Assembly (NCBI GenBank): GCA_019359355.1
Contig: JAHHHM010000031.1
Span: 1-63,807 of the forward strand
From: Microcoleus vaginatus WJT46-NPBG5
GTDB lineage: Bacteria; Cyanobacteriota; Cyanobacteriia; Cyanobacteriales; Oscillatoriaceae
Direction: 5' to 3'
Length of the DNA: 63,807 nt
This document shows positions 9,101 through 18,037 of the stretch, piece by piece. The position numbers were made by a program, and so were the translations under genes. The notes beneath the pieces are model-generated. The model searched no databases and was not told the DNA's origin. It saw only the letters and a list, made by a program, of their open reading frames with translations. Every line of letters starts with the position of its first letter. Position 1 is the first letter of the stretch.

Positions 9101-10307
9101 CAGGTGCGTGATCGACGACCATTTGAAACAGCCGGCGCTGTTCATCAATTTCTTGCAGCAGTTGTTCCCGTTCTTCTGCCATCTGCTGACGCTGGGTAAT
9201 TTCCATTGCTGCGCCGCTGATGCCGACGAGCTTGCCATGATAATCACGCAGCGGTTCAACCGTTAAGTCATAGTGAAAAGCCTGTCCGTTGAGTAAAGAT
9301 AGACGGACTTCTTCTCGAAACCCGATGCCGGTTTCCAAAACTTGACGCTTAATTTCGTGGAGGCGCTGGGCGTCAGCGGGTGCAAACAGCTCAATATCCG
9401 TTCGTCCCAAAACTTCTGCAACCGAGTACCCCATCTGCGGGTTGTGAATCCAGGTATAGCGCAAGTCTTGGTCTTGATTGAAGACGACAATGGATGAGTG
9501 CTGGAGGGCGATCCGAAACCGCTGTCCGCTGAATTTGAGGGCTTCTTGCGCTTGCACGCGTGAAGTCACATCCTCGATGACTCCCTCATAGTAGAGGATT
9601 TGATCTTGAGGATCTTTAACCGCTCGCACACTGTTTTTTATCCAAATCGGTGTACCGTCATACCGGCGCACTTGGGCTTCAAAATCCCGGACAATTCCCT
9701 CGCGTTCCATCAAAACTTGCCAGCGTCCGAGGGTTTTGGAGTTGATCAGGAAATTGCCGGCATTAACAGCTAGCAGGGTTTCCCGGTTGGGATAGCCTAG
9801 CATCTGCACCATTGCTGGGTTGGCGTCTAGGATCTGCCCACAGGGGGCTGTGCGGTACAGTCCCACTGGTACGCGGTCAAATAAGCTGCGATACACGCTC
9901 TCGGTTTCTTGTTGCGCCCGTTGTTGTTTTGACTCTTCTAACGCCGAGCGCACTGCTTTTGTTAACCGACTGTAGGAATTGGGCGATTTTGTAATATAAT
10001 TATCTGCGCCGGCTTTGATAAACTCTACGGCAAGTTCTTCGCTCCCGCTGCCGGTGAATACGATGATCGGACAGTTGGGGAAGCGATCTTTTACGGTTTT
10101 GAGAATTTGCCGGCCCTCGAGCTCGCGCAGCCGACACTCGGTAATTACCAAGTCAAAGTCAAATTCTTCCAGCACTCGGTAAAAGTCTTCAGCATTGCTA
10201 AGTTGTTTAACCTGAAGGTTCGCAAATTCCTTTTCCAGCAGGCGCAGTGCTAAAACACCGTCATTTGGGTTCTCGTCAATCAGCAAGAAGCGCGGAGATA
10301 AGTTCAT
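6177..10307 (-). CDS. Hybrid sensor histidine kinase (REC-PASx5-GAF-HisKA-HATPase-REC)
   Basis: A cytoplasmic 1376-residue kinase without membrane spans. Domain order: receiver (5-125), five PAS domains (starting near 139, 266, 394, 530 and 672), GAF (~790-945), HisKA with phospho-acceptor His981 in SHELRTPL, HATPase (~1080-1195; NLLSNAIKF, DTGKGIPPEF, GGLGLGLAI) and a C-terminal receiver (~1242-1370; acceptor Asp in ILISDIAMP). In the N-terminal receiver the expected phospho-acceptor is Glu57 (LVITECRL), although the acidic pair (LIDEN), the T in VFTGSG and the K in ITKSP are kept. It may therefore be locked, or work as a binding domain. It could sense light, redox or a small ligand; the ligand cannot be told. 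No partner regulator is adjacent. Confidence 0.92.
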   Translation of the reverse strand: MNLSPRFLLIDENPNDGVLALRLLEKEFANLQVKQLSNAEDFYRVLEEFDFDLVITECRLRELEGRQILKTVKDRFPNCPIIVFTGSGSEELAVEFIKAGADNYITKSPNSYSRLTKAVRSALEESKQQRAQQETESVYRSLFDRVPVGLYRTAPCGQILDANPAMVQMLGYPNRETLLAVNAGNFLINSKTLGRWQVLMEREGIVRDFEAQVRRYDGTPIWIKNSVRAVKDPQDQILYYEGVIEDVTSRVQAQEALKFSGQRFRIALQHSSIVVFNQDQDLRYTWIHNPQMGYSVAEVLGRTDIELFAPADAQRLHEIKRQVLETGIGFREEVRLSLLNGQAFHYDLTVEPLRDYHGKLVGISGAAMEITQRQQMAEEREQLLQEIDEQRRLFQMVVDHAPAGIAVFDGRDLRIKWANQAYGQFLEEPFRNTDITGLRLQDYLPAAEENGLADIFRHTAATGEAHIDPEYQMEGFARGVTYWRWSLLPLFSLGQVNPDLMVLAIEITEQVLARKQLEELATQTEANLAQLQAILTGMTDGLVIADLNGKVLEMNPAGLQLHGFARLEECQQHLHEFDQLFEVHDLEGKALPIEEWPLARVMRGETVSKLDVRMRRKDTDRICIVSYAGTQVRNYAGKSILAILTVRDITAQKQAEAERSSLLSEQRRQREFLETLVENAPIGIAVVRGAEHRYILANPTYNAIPGVQDRSVVSQTVAEVFPVSAARSALVFIADVYRTGKSVIVRNYQICAGSGGEQTYWNIDHVPLFGLEGQVESVLILAQEVTETVLIQRRLAFLSDASALLAASLDCEIALANVARLAVLHLADWCAVDLLDENQSMRRVAVVHQNPEKEQLLQDNASDLQATLDVGQVLSTGKARIWEEAADWARQPEMGEAGDRVSVTQFRIKSAICVPLTARGRTLGAICFVSAESGRQYGTADLALAEELARRAAFAVDNARLYREAEEANRMKDEFLATLSHELRTPLSAIFGWARLLRGGQLDAATSARAFEAIERNARAQTQLIEDLLDVSRIIRGQLQLNVEPVNLSAVIAAATDAVLLAAEAKGIELSSAFDPKAEIFFGDPDRLQQVVWNLLSNAIKFTPKGGRVGVTLECAVDSRTGRPYVQIQISDTGKGIPPEFLPFVFERFRQADSTSIRLHGGLGLGLAIVRHLVELHGGTVSVDSAGEGQGATFTVQLPLIGTYGAAEVGKTGNWGSEGESERQVPLTASSASPASEAPLPLEGLRALVVDDEADALEVVTAALEQYGAQVSAVTSAGEALAEIERLWPDILISDIAMPRQDGYALIQKVRALEEERALKGEEIASVPAVALTAYAREQDRQQALSAGFQIHLAKPVEPAKLVAIVAQLTGRTLSN

Positions 10308-10658
10308 TTAGCTGCCATTGAGCAATCGCGGCCCAAGGTCTTTTTTTTTGCCTTACCCACTATATATTAAGCTTCCTCGCCAGATTTACCAAGGTTTCAT
10401 AATTTAAGATTTAAAGATTCTCAAATATTGTAGCTGATACGTCCTTTATATTTTTGTGAAGGTCAGGAAACCTTTAGCTCGGTTATCGCAGCAAGTAAAG
10501 ACTCGCTGACACCAGACTCAACAGTTTCCTGATCTCATAATTGCCGGCTGATTATAGAATGGAATTTACCTTTTTGTTCAGACTTCTTCCACCGCTTGCT
10601 TGATTTTTCTTTTTTTAAATCAAATTTTTGGTGGAAGAAGTGTAATTTTTAATTCTTT
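10308..10658. other. Intergenic spacer, kinase promoter side / cysA 3' side
   Basis: A 351-bp AT-rich spacer between two minus-strand genes. It should hold the kinase promoter; no clear -10/-35 pair was found. A long inverted repeat at 10582-10641 lies just after the cysA stop. No small gene was seen. Confidence 0.5.
10582..10641 (-). terminator. Long inverted repeat after cysA
   Basis: Perfect 12-base arms ACTTCTTCCACC (10582-10593) and GGTGGAAGAAGT (10630-10641) enclose an inner TTGATTT/AAATCAA pairing. It begins 18 bp past the cysA stop. There is no clean T-run on the exit side, so it may be an mRNA-stabilising 3' structure instead of a classical terminator. Confidence 0.5.
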
Positions 10659-11675
10659 TTAAATCGAGTAAGAGAGCGGAAAAGATTTCGCCCCCTTGGG
10701 TTTGACATAAACTCGCTGTTGCGGTTTTAACTGTAGTTCGTCAAATTGTTCGCGGGTAAGATGAGCGATGACGACTTGGCCGTCTTCTAGGGCTAATTCT
10801 GCCTGAACTTCCCAGCCTAAATGAGTTAGGCGATTAATTCTCGCCGGCGCGGTGTCGCCGTGAGGGGTGGTATGCACCAATACGTCGTGGGGACGCAAGA
10901 ACATATCGGGTTGAGGCGATTCAATCCCACTGTTTTGAAAAAGTCTGGAAGAACTTGACAGAACATTCACCGGCCCGATAAAGCCCATGACAAAGGCAGT
11001 GGCTGGGTTGTCATAAATTTCTGCCGGCGTGCCGACTTGCTCAATCCGGCCTTTATTGGTGACAACAATTTCATCAGCCACTTCCATTGCTTCTTCTTGG
11101 TCGTGGGTGACAAAAACGGTTGTGACGTGAACTTCATCGTGCAGCCGGCGCAGCCAAGCTCGCAAGTCTTTGCGAACTTTAGCGTCTAATGCACCAAATG
11201 GTTCATCTAATAATAAAACTTTCGGTTGCACTGCCAGCGCCCTCGCTAAGGCAACTCGCTGTCGCTGACCTCCAGAAAGTTGGGAAGGATAGCGATCACC
11301 CAAACCTTTTAATTGAATGAGTTCGAGCAGTTCTTCGACTCTCGTTTTCACTTTGGCTTTGGCTATTTTTTGGATCTCTAAACCAAAGGCAATATTCTGT
11401 CGCACGGTGAGGTGTTTAAACAGTGCATAGTGCTGGAATACAAACCCAATGTTACGTTCTTGAATGCTTTGATGGGTAGCATCGGTGCCGGTGAGCCAAA
11501 TTTTACCGGAATCGGGGGTTTCTAAACCGGCAATCAGCCGCAGCAGCGTTGATTTCCCAGATCCCGATGGACCGAGTAAGGCGACTAACGAGCCGGTTTT
11601 TATTTCTAAACTGACTTGGTTAACCGCTTGAAAGCTACCAAACTGTTTGGATACGTTTTCAACGAAAATGCCCAC
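10659..11675 (-). CDS. cysA: Sulfate/thiosulfate ABC transporter ATPase CysA (copy 1)
   Basis: A 338-residue ABC ATPase. Walker [12 protein letters not shown], signature [15 protein letters not shown] and Walker [13 protein letters not shown] are all intact, followed by the H-loop [13 protein letters not shown]-terminal TOBE-like extension (about 235-338) includes [10 protein letters not shown], typical of the CysA/sulfate class. No sulfate permease (cysT, cysW) or binding protein gene is adjacent, so it works with subunits encoded elsewhere. A paralogue of the same length lies at 52628-53644. An inverted repeat follows the stop. Confidence 0.9.
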   Translation of the reverse strand: MGIFVENVSKQFGSFQAVNQVSLEIKTGSLVALLGPSGSGKSTLLRLIAGLETPDSGKIWLTGTDATHQSIQERNIGFVFQHYALFKHLTVRQNIAFGLEIQKIAKAKVKTRVEELLELIQLKGLGDRYPSQLSGGQRQRVALARALAVQPKVLLLDEPFGALDAKVRKDLRAWLRRLHDEVHVTTVFVTHDQEEAMEVADEIVVTNKGRIEQVGTPAEIYDNPATAFVMGFIGPVNVLSSSSRLFQNSGIESPQPDMFLRPHDVLVHTTPHGDTAPARINRLTHLGWEVQAELALEDGQVVIAHLTREQFDELQLKPQQRVYVKPKGAKSFPLSYSI

Positions 11676-12099
11676 TTGTTACCACCTTTGGATACGAGAA
11701 GTTGGATATGAAAAGTGTAAAGTTTTCAATGCGGTCTGTTGCTAATATGCGAGATCGCTCTTGGTTTCCCCTTTGTCCGGGCGGGCGCGGGCGCATTTTC
11801 CCCACAGACAGGCGAATCGCTTTGAGTCTGAGTGCTTAAATCTAACATCCAAAGAATGGCCCAAATCGCCATACTACGGTTCAACCATGTACTTACTGTA
11901 GATTTATATCATAAATGGACTGCTCAGAGTAGAAAGACTATAACAACTCACTGGGTTAGCCGCGAGATATGAAGCTTTGTTGCCGGTGTTTGTTAAGCAG
12001 TGTTTCAAGTTGGCACAATTCTGGGGCAAGGTGGGTAATCAAACCAAAAGTCCGTGATACCATCACACCTTGTAATCGTAATAGATTGGGAGACGACCT
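11676..12099. other. Divergent cysA/chlP promoter region
   Basis: A 424-bp spacer between the divergent cysA and chlP genes. It should carry both promoters. A G+C-rich patch (GCGGGCGCGGGCGC, about 11782) and AT-rich blocks near 11900-11935 are visible. I found no convincing NtcA, RpaB (HLR1) or riboswitch pattern and no small gene. Confidence 0.45.
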
Positions 12100-13320
12100 T
12101 TGGTATTACGGGTTGCTATTGTTGGATCTGGGCCAGCGGGTTCCTCTGCCGCTGAAACGCTTGCAAAAGCTGGGATTGAAACTTATCTATTTGAGCGCAA
12201 GCTAGACAATGCCAAGCCCTGCGGCGGCGCGATTCCGCTGTGTATGGTGAGTGAGTTTGACCTGCCGCCGCATATCATTGACCGGCGGGTGAGAAAAATG
12301 AAGATGATCTCACCATCGAATATAGAGGTCGATATCAACATAGAAAAAGAAGAAGAATATATCGGGATGTGCCGGCGCGAAATCATGGATGGATTTATGC
12401 GCGATCGGGCTGCCACTTTAGGGGCAAAACTGATCAACGGTACGGTTCATAAACTTGATATCCCCACTAACAATACCGATCCCTACACTCTGCACTATGC
12501 CGATCACTCGGATGGTAGCTTGGAAGGGACAATGAAATCCCTGAAAGCGGATCTTGTGATCGGCGCTGATGGGGCGAATTCCCGTGTTGCCAAAGCCATT
12601 GATGCTGGAGATTACAACTATGCGATCGCGTTCCAAGAACGCATTCGCCTTCCAGAGCACATGATGGACTACTACCAAGATCGGGCGGAAATGTATGTGG
12701 GGAACGATGTCTCCCCCGACTTTTACGCTTGGGTGTTCCCCAAATACGACCACGTCGCCGTTGGCACCGGCACGATGAAAGTTAACCAAGCCCAAATTAA
12801 AAAGCTACAAGCCGGTATTCGCGCCCGCGCTGCCCATCGCCTTGTCGGGGGTGAAATTATCAAGGTGGAAGCTCATCCCATCCCTGAACACCCCCGTCCT
12901 CGTCGCGTCCGGGGTCGCGTTGCCCTGGTTGGCGATGCTGCCGGTACAGTGACCAAGTCTTCGGGCGAAGGCATTTATTTTGCCGCCAAGTCTGCCCGGA
13001 TGTGTGCTGAAACCATTGTGGAAGCTTCTAACGGTGGGACTCGCATTCCGACGGAAGATGACCTCAAGCAGTACCTGAAGCGGTGGGATAAGAAGTACGG
13101 ACTCACCTACAAGGTGCTCGACATTCTGCAAACCGTCTTTTATCGTTCTGACGCCACCCGCGAAGCATTCGTGGAAATGTGCGCTGATCGCGATGTGCAG
13201 AAGATGACGTTTGATAGCTATTTGTACAAGACGGTGGTGCCGGCTAACCCCCTGATTCAGATGAAAATTACTGCCAAGACAATTGGTAGCTTACTGCGGG
13301 GTAACGCCCTCGCTCCCTAG
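12100..13320 (+). CDS. chlP: Geranylgeranyl diphosphate reductase ChlP
   Basis: The enzyme reduces the geranylgeranyl group to phytyl for chlorophyll a (and tocopherol/phylloquinone) synthesis, using NADPH at the thylakoid membrane. The 406-residue length is normal. The FAD-binding Rossmann motif VGSGPAGSSAAE is at the N-terminus, followed by ERKLDNAKPCGGAIPL and RRVRKMKMISPSN, both hallmark ChlP sequences. DLVIGADGANS and the second FAD motif ALVGDAAGTVTKSSGEG follow. The start is TTG at 12100: it gives MVLRVAIVGSGPAG, which aligns with known ChlP starts, and GGGAG lies 7 bases upstream. A strong terminator follows. Confidence 0.96.
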   Translation: MVLRVAIVGSGPAGSSAAETLAKAGIETYLFERKLDNAKPCGGAIPLCMVSEFDLPPHIIDRRVRKMKMISPSNIEVDINIEKEEEYIGMCRREIMDGFMRDRAATLGAKLINGTVHKLDIPTNNTDPYTLHYADHSDGSLEGTMKSLKADLVIGADGANSRVAKAIDAGDYNYAIAFQERIRLPEHMMDYYQDRAEMYVGNDVSPDFYAWVFPKYDHVAVGTGTMKVNQAQIKKLQAGIRARAAHRLVGGEIIKVEAHPIPEHPRPRRVRGRVALVGDAAGTVTKSSGEGIYFAAKSARMCAETIVEASNGGTRIPTEDDLKQYLKRWDKKYGLTYKVLDILQTVFYRSDATREAFVEMCADRDVQKMTFDSYLYKTVVPANPLIQMKITAKTIGSLLRGNALAP

Positions 13321-13353
13321 AAGAACCTGCTCGTTTACAATGCCGTTTTATTT

Positions 13354-13396
13354 AGCCAGCGCTTAGATATTTTTAGATATCTAAGGCTGGCTTTTT
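13354..13396 (+). terminator. Rho-independent terminator of chlP
   Basis: AGCCAG...TTAGATAT pairs with ATATCTAA...CTGGCT around a short loop, with a G/C-rich internal bulge, and is followed by TTTTT. It begins 33 bp past the chlP stop. Confidence 0.85.
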
Positions 13397-13528
13397 CAAT
13401 AGAACCAAAATTTCTACTCCCTGGCGATAGAGATCGGGGGATCTCCTGAGCTTTGATTAAAAATTCTGTACAGATCGGGTAAAGCTCAGTGTTTTTGCTA
13501 ATTTAAAAAACCTTTATAAATTTATAAA

Positions 13529-14314
13529 GTGATAGCATTCTCTCAAGGATGCTTATTTGTGCAACCACTTAGCTGGCTAGATCACTTACCATCAATGGCG
13601 ACTCTGGCCGCTACGGCACTCATTGCCACAGCCAGTCCAGCCCAAGCTTTGAGCTTCACCGGCACCTCATGTGGCGAATGGGCAATGCCGGTTCAGCCAT
13701 CTGAGAGTACGCTTCTTTCCAACCAAGATGCTGGGATCAACAATTATCTGGAATGGGGCCAAACTGGTTACTGTGCGAACTGCACCCCATTTAACAATTA
13801 TGTTCAGTATGACGGTGTGAGTTTTAATGTTAATACAAATACCCTGTTTAATCTTGGGAATTTAACTTACCGCAATGGTTCAACCTGGGACGGTTTCAAC
13901 GGCGACTTTCCACTTCATGTTAGTTTGTCTCTGAGCTACCCTTTCAGCCGCACCCAGACGTTTGACTTTGGATTTAACATTTTCAACACACCCAATGTGA
14001 CCGGCGATCCCGTTGTGGATGGTGATAAGCTGCGTTTTGCAAGTGCCGGTCTTTCGAGTCAAACCTTTAACTATGCCGGTGTGGATTATACGCTGCAACT
14101 GAGTGGCTTTTCTACCGACGGTGGCAAGACTATTTTAAGTGAATTCAACTCTCCTGAGGGCAGTGCGGCCAACGCATCTTTATACGGGCAAATTACTGCG
14201 GTTCAGCCGGCTGACACCACTTCTGTGCCAGAACCGGCAAGTGGAGTCGGTCTGGCTCTGTTGGGGGTTTATTTGACTGTTCGCCGCCGCGCTAAAAATA
14301 AGTTGGGCGATTGA
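13529..14314 (+). CDS. PEP-CTERM protein, choice-of-anchor K-like
   Basis: A secreted protein. A hydrophobic signal (MATLAATALIATASPAQA) is followed by a beta-rich region, and the C-terminus holds VPEPASGVGLALLG, a hydrophobic segment and the basic tail RRRAKNK, the PEP-CTERM sorting tag read by the exosortase system. The region FNLGNLTYRNGS...FNIFNTPN resembles the choice-of-anchor K family. The GTG start at 13529 is used because the internal ATG (13595) would leave a signal without basic residues. The function is unknown; PEP-CTERM proteins usually end up on the cell surface or in the exopolymer. Confidence 0.75.
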   Translation: MIAFSQGCLFVQPLSWLDHLPSMATLAATALIATASPAQALSFTGTSCGEWAMPVQPSESTLLSNQDAGINNYLEWGQTGYCANCTPFNNYVQYDGVSFNVNTNTLFNLGNLTYRNGSTWDGFNGDFPLHVSLSLSYPFSRTQTFDFGFNIFNTPNVTGDPVVDGDKLRFASAGLSSQTFNYAGVDYTLQLSGFSTDGGKTILSEFNSPEGSAANASLYGQITAVQPADTTSVPEPASGVGLALLGVYLTVRRRAKNKLGD

Positions 14315-14408
14315 ATTGATTTGCAAAAAAAGAAACCGGCAAGGTAAAGTTATTTCCGCCGGCAACACTATAGGGGCGATTCTAAAAAATTTAAATTTAA
14401 ATAATATA

Positions 14409-14449
14409 AGCCGGCATTCTCTGGCTCTAAGTAACAAAGAATGCTGGCT
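14409..14449 (-). terminator. Terminator hairpin between PEP-CTERM gene and rpaA
   Basis: AGCCGGCATTCT (14409-14420) pairs with AGAATGCTGGCT (14438-14449), with one G-U pair. On the minus strand it is followed by an AT-rich run, fitting termination of rpaA. It also sits after the convergent PEP-CTERM gene. Confidence 0.65.
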
Positions 14450-14471
14450 AACAGATATTTTACAGAGCGGT

Positions 14472-15248
14472 TTAAGACTCTTGTACAGGTTTGGCTTCTT
14501 GATCTACCACACTTGCCAGTTCGCCAAAGTCCATAGCCGGCCCATTGCTGGGCAACTCTAAACAGTAGCCGGCACCATAGACGGTTTTAATGTAACGAGG
14601 ATGGCGCGCATCAGGTTCCAGTTTGGTTCTTAAGTGTCTCACGTGCACCCGGATAGTTTCAATATCATCGTCTGGATCGTAACCCCAGACTTCCTTAAGA
14701 ATTTCGCTGGGCGAGACAGTTTGGCCATGACGCTGCAGTAAGCAGTGCAGGAGTTCAAACTCCAGATGAGTCAGCTTCACGGTTTGATCGAACCAGATAG
14801 CCTCAAAGCGTTCTGGTACAAGGGTTAAAGGGCCATAATTGAGGATTTCAGCGTGTTTGGCCGCTTGGGGAATGCGATCTGTGCGCCGCAGCAAAGCCCG
14901 CACTCGCGCCAGCATTTCCTCAACTTCAAAGGGTTTAGTCAGGTAATCGTCGGCACCGGCATTGAAGCCTTCCACCTTATCCTGAGTTTGACCTAAAGCC
15001 GTCAGCATTAGCACAGGAATGTCTGCGGTGCGTTCATCTCGACGGAGGCGTTGGCATACCGTAAATCCATCGACCCTAGGCAGCATCAAATCCAGCATGA
15101 TCAAATCTGGAATCAGTTGCATGGCTAGGGCTTGACCTTTGATGCCATCTTCGGCTTGGCTGACTTCATAGCCGGCCATTTCCAGGTTGACAGCTACAAG
15201 TTCTGAGATTGCTGGGTCGTCGTCGATGACAAGTATCCGGGGCATCAT
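14472..15248 (-). CDS. rpaA: Response regulator RpaA (OmpR family)
   Basis: An OmpR-type regulator that carries circadian (KaiC-SasA/CikA) output and influences phycobilisome distribution. The receiver has [10 protein letters not shown], acceptor Asp in [15 protein letters not shown] and [18 protein letters not shown]. The winged helix includes [35 protein letters not shown] and [14 protein letters not shown]. These strings agree with RpaA as I remember it, and differ from RpaB, which starts with a different receiver. The second codon is also ATG. A monocistronic layout seems likely: 269 bp separate it from trpA upstream. Confidence 0.92.
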   Translation of the reverse strand: MMPRILVIDDDPAISELVAVNLEMAGYEVSQAEDGIKGQALAMQLIPDLIMLDLMLPRVDGFTVCQRLRRDERTADIPVLMLTALGQTQDKVEGFNAGADDYLTKPFEVEEMLARVRALLRRTDRIPQAAKHAEILNYGPLTLVPERFEAIWFDQTVKLTHLEFELLHCLLQRHGQTVSPSEILKEVWGYDPDDDIETIRVHVRHLRTKLEPDARHPRYIKTVYGAGYCLELPSNGPAMDFGELASVVDQEAKPVQES

Positions 15249-15517
15249 TAAAAATTTTTACTACTGTGTTTCTTTTAAGGTTCAATAAGAACCGTTAAGA
15301 GGATACAAAGATTCCTGTACAGATTATAAGCAGATTCTTAAGTCTTTCCAAAAAATTCAGGGTTTTACTTGAAACTGAATTATAAAGACCGGCTGGCAAA
15401 TGGCACAAACCACTGCGGTTGTGCGCCGGCACAGTGATGCCTAGCCGGCAATGATTTGCGCTTTTGTTTTTACTTGGCTATCTCAAGGGGACAATTTGCG
15501 CCGGCAGCGATTGCAAT

Positions 15518-16318
15518 TTAAGCAGTTGTGATCGCGGTCTTGAGACTCTGACAAAATGCTTCAATGGCCTGCAATCCTTCGGCTGGTGGGCAATCTGCTA
15601 AGCGTTTGACAAAGGCGCTGCCCACGATGACGGCATCTGCACCCCAATCTTTGACTTGACGGGCTTGTTCTGGCCCGGAGATGCCAAAACCGATGCCGAT
15701 GGGTTTGTCGGTGGTTTGCTGCATCTGGTGGAGTAAATCCTGAACCCGAGATTGCAATTCAGTTCGCACGCCGGTAACGCCGGTGACACTAACCAGATAA
15801 ATAAATCCTTGGGATTGACGGGCGATCGCTTCAATCCGCTCTTGTGGGGTGGTGGGAGCGACCAGTAAAATCAACTCGATAGAATATTTCGCTGCCGGTT
15901 TTAAGAGAATCTCAGCCTCTTCCAGGGGCAAATCCGGGACAACTAATCCTCTGATGCCGGCCCCACTGATTTGCTGCAAGAATTTATCAACACCCCGGTA
16001 TAAAATTGGGTTGTAGTAGGTAAATAAAATAATCGGCGCTTGTAGGGTGGGGCTGACATGGGCAACCATTTCTAACACCTGTTCCAAGCGGGTTCCGCGT
16101 TGCAGGGCGCGGGTGGCGGCAGCTTGAATCACCGGCCCATCTGCGAGGGGATCTGAGTAGGGGACGCCGAGTTCGATTAAATCAGCGCCGGCGCGATCTA
16201 AAACCCGCAAGGCTTCGGCTGTTGTTTCTAAGTCTGGATCGCCGGCTGTAATAAATGGAATTAAGGCACATTGGCCGCGTTCGCGCAGAGATTTAAAGCA
16301 ATGAGATACAGAAGTCAT
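15518..16318 (-). CDS. trpA: Tryptophan synthase alpha chain
   Basis: This subunit cleaves indole-3-glycerol phosphate to indole and glyceraldehyde 3-phosphate. The 266-residue length is normal. Catalytic Glu and Asp sit in the signature [16 protein letters not shown], preceded by [12 protein letters not shown]. The phosphate-binding end reads [16 protein letters not shown] and [10 protein letters not shown]. It lies downstream of DUF3007 and ndhL on the same strand, a neighbourhood I recall as common in cyanobacteria. trpB is not in the window. No leader-peptide attenuator is visible. Confidence 0.96.
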   Translation of the reverse strand: MTSVSHCFKSLRERGQCALIPFITAGDPDLETTAEALRVLDRAGADLIELGVPYSDPLADGPVIQAAATRALQRGTRLEQVLEMVAHVSPTLQAPIILFTYYNPILYRGVDKFLQQISGAGIRGLVVPDLPLEEAEILLKPAAKYSIELILLVAPTTPQERIEAIARQSQGFIYLVSVTGVTGVRTELQSRVQDLLHQMQQTTDKPIGIGFGISGPEQARQVKDWGADAVIVGSAFVKRLADCPPAEGLQAIEAFCQSLKTAITTA

Positions 16319-16442
16319 CTTTGTCAGTTGTCAGTTGCTAGGGCCGGCTTATATCGTAAACCCAGCGGTACAGGGATAAGTGAGTGATGGATAATTATTT
16401 GCAGTTGCGCGTTTGTCACACAAAACTGTGAACAGCACACGA

Positions 16443-16751
16443 TTATCCATTGCCTTTTTCCTGTTCAATCTCAGCTTGGATCTGTGCGAGTTCTTCGGGT
16501 GTCATTTCTTCTAAGCGCTTTTGTAAGACTGCGTCTTCGTAATCTTTGACCTGTTGGTTATAGGTGAGATTTTTAGTGAGGGCGCGAAATAAATAGGTCA
16601 ATAGCCAGCCGATTAATCCACCCACTAAAAAGACTTGACTCCAGATGCCGGCTTCCAAACTATTGAAACCGGCTGCCTGCAAAATCAGATAAGCTAAGCC
16701 GCCGGCGGCAAAGATGCCGAAGCCAATTCCGATGATATCAATTCGTCGCAT
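16443..16751 (-). CDS. DUF3007 family membrane protein
   Basis: A 102-residue protein with two hydrophobic segments (about residues 6-28 and 38-58) and a charged, probably coiled C-terminal tail (MTPEELAQIQAEIEQE). This pattern is that of the cyanobacterial/plastid DUF3007 family. It lies between ndhL and trpA, with 233 bp to the ndhL stop and 124 bp to trpA. The link with NDH-1 is only positional. Confidence 0.85.
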   Translation of the reverse strand: MRRIDIIGIGFGIFAAGGLAYLILQAAGFNSLEAGIWSQVFLVGGLIGWLLTYLFRALTKNLTYNQQVKDYEDAVLQKRLEEMTPEELAQIQAEIEQEKGNG

Positions 16752-16984
16752 TTAGGACTATTTTCATTTGAAAAGTGAATCGTGAATATAAGGGGAGGAA
16801 GCAACTCACCGATTTTTAATACCTTTAAGCCGCATTTCTCGGCTGTAGTTGATTATCGTATTTTCGGCTTACGTCAGAAATTCAATTTCCTGTTACTCCC
16901 TTCCCGGAATCAGATTAATGATCGCCGTTGTTTTTTCTTCCTCTCTCCCCTTCATTCTTTAAGTTAGGAAGCGAGTCACACTTT

Positions 16985-17197
16985 TCAAACTTCTATCTGC
17001 CGGCGATGGGGCCGAAAGTTTAAAAATGGGCCGAGTAAGATTAACCCAGGGAAGAAAAAGAACACTAAGAAGTACATGAAAGCTCGCTCAAAGGAGCTTA
17101 CCACGTGCCAGCGTTTTTGCAGGTAAATATAGAGAGCAAAAGGAACTACCACCAGGTAAGCTCCTCCTAAAATCAGATACAGTAGCGCAATCATCAT
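16985..17197 (-). CDS. ndhL: NAD(P)H-quinone oxidoreductase subunit NdhL
   Basis: A small membrane subunit of the NDH-1 complex in thylakoids, first described as an inorganic-carbon transport protein (IctA). Two hydrophobic segments and the near-invariant stretch [18 protein letters not shown] are present, with [10 protein letters not shown] at the end. The frame is open back to 17356, but the family begins close to the first membrane segment. I therefore choose the ATGATG at 17197, which has GGGGA about eight bases upstream; this gives 70 residues, normal for NdhL. Confidence 0.88.
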   Translation of the reverse strand: MMIALLYLILGGAYLVVVPFALYIYLQKRWHVVSSFERAFMYFLVFFFFPGLILLGPFLNFRPHRRQIEV

Positions 17198-17533
17198 GCT
17201 TTTTTCCCCAGCTAAAACAACTGTACCAGCGAGCTTGGCTATGGGCAGAGTCCACGCCATCGCTGTCAGACACGCCGTTGATCCAACGCGTGCCGGTGTT
17301 GCAGACTTCCTTATTTTACTGCCTAGGCAGTTGTAGAGCTTGTTTTTTTGCGACAAGAATGAGTTGAAGTGCTTATCCCGGCACCCAAAAATTCCCAGGT
17401 TGAGGGGACGCCGGTGCTATGCACTTAAATTAGTTAACGTCAACCCGTTGCATAGATCGCCCAACTCGTGTTCAAATAATGAAGCAAGTCAGGTTTGTAC
17501 TTTAGATAACACAAATCTAGAGGCAGCCGACTA
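17198..17533. other. Intergenic region ndhL / trnL
   Basis: A 336-bp spacer between divergent genes, holding the ndhL leader and the tRNA promoter. No coding sequence beyond the upstream extension of the ndhL frame and no clear structural element was seen. Confidence 0.45.
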
Positions 17534-17839
17534 GGGGGCGTGGCGGAATGGTAGACGCTGCGGACTTAGAAAACTGAGCCTTGAAGGAGAAATCCCTCAA
17601 GTGACCGCTCTCAAATTCAGGGAAACCTAAAGCTGGCAACAGATAAGGCAATCCTGAGCCAAGCCAAAACGAGTAACGATTTGGAAGGTGCAGAGACTCG
17701 ACGGGAGCTACCCTAACGTAAAGCCGAGGGTAAAGGGAGAGTCCAATTCTCAAAGCCGATTGGCAGTAGCGAAAGCTGCAAGAGAATGAAAATCCGTTGA
17801 CTATAAAAAGTCGTGTGGGTTCAAGTCCCTCCGCCCCCA
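17534..17839 (+). tRNA. trnL-UAA: tRNA-Leu(UAA), split by a group I intron
   Basis: The acceptor stem is GGGGGCG (17534-17540) with CGCCCCC (17832-17838), then discriminator A at 17839; CCA is not encoded. Exon 1 ends with U34 of the anticodon at 17567. Exon 2 restarts at 17789 with AAAATCCG, so the spliced anticodon is UAA. A long variable arm (GACT/AGTC) marks it as class II tRNA-Leu. The T-arm GTGGG/CCCTC holds one U-U mismatch, slightly unusual. Splicing at U34/A35 is the classic cyanobacterial and chloroplast position. Confidence 0.95.
17568..17788 (+). ncRNA. Group I intron in tRNA-Leu(UAA)
   Basis: A 221-nt self-splicing intron. Conserved core pieces are seen in order: CTCAAATTCAGGGAAACC, then AAGGCAATCCTGAGCC, GACTCGACGGGAGCTACC, GGGAGAGTCC and the terminal GAGAATG. 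The last G (17788) is the omega-G before exon 2. It has no internal reading frame for a homing endonuclease and is short for the family, as in other cyanobacterial tRNA-Leu introns. Confidence 0.93.
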
Positions 17840-18037
17840 TTACCCAATTAAATATTCTTGGACAGTGAGAAATTAAGAGTCTTCGCTAGCATAATCTTGT
17901 CATTGAGTAAGTGGGGACCAATTTATGTCCTCGGTGCGCTAGGGTTGAGGATGTTGTCGATGGCATAATTAATGGCAGGTTGACGACATTTTTATTTTCC
18001 CGTAACACATTGTCCAGATTAAATTTGTGACAACGCC

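Noticed and set aside
12183-13131. Minus-strand frames within chlP
   Set aside because: chlP on the plus strand is unmistakable over its full length, so these are shadows.
17517-17840. Minus-strand frame of 107 codons over the tRNA-Leu gene
   Set aside because: It is the reverse of the tRNA exons and group I intron, a common mis-annotation.
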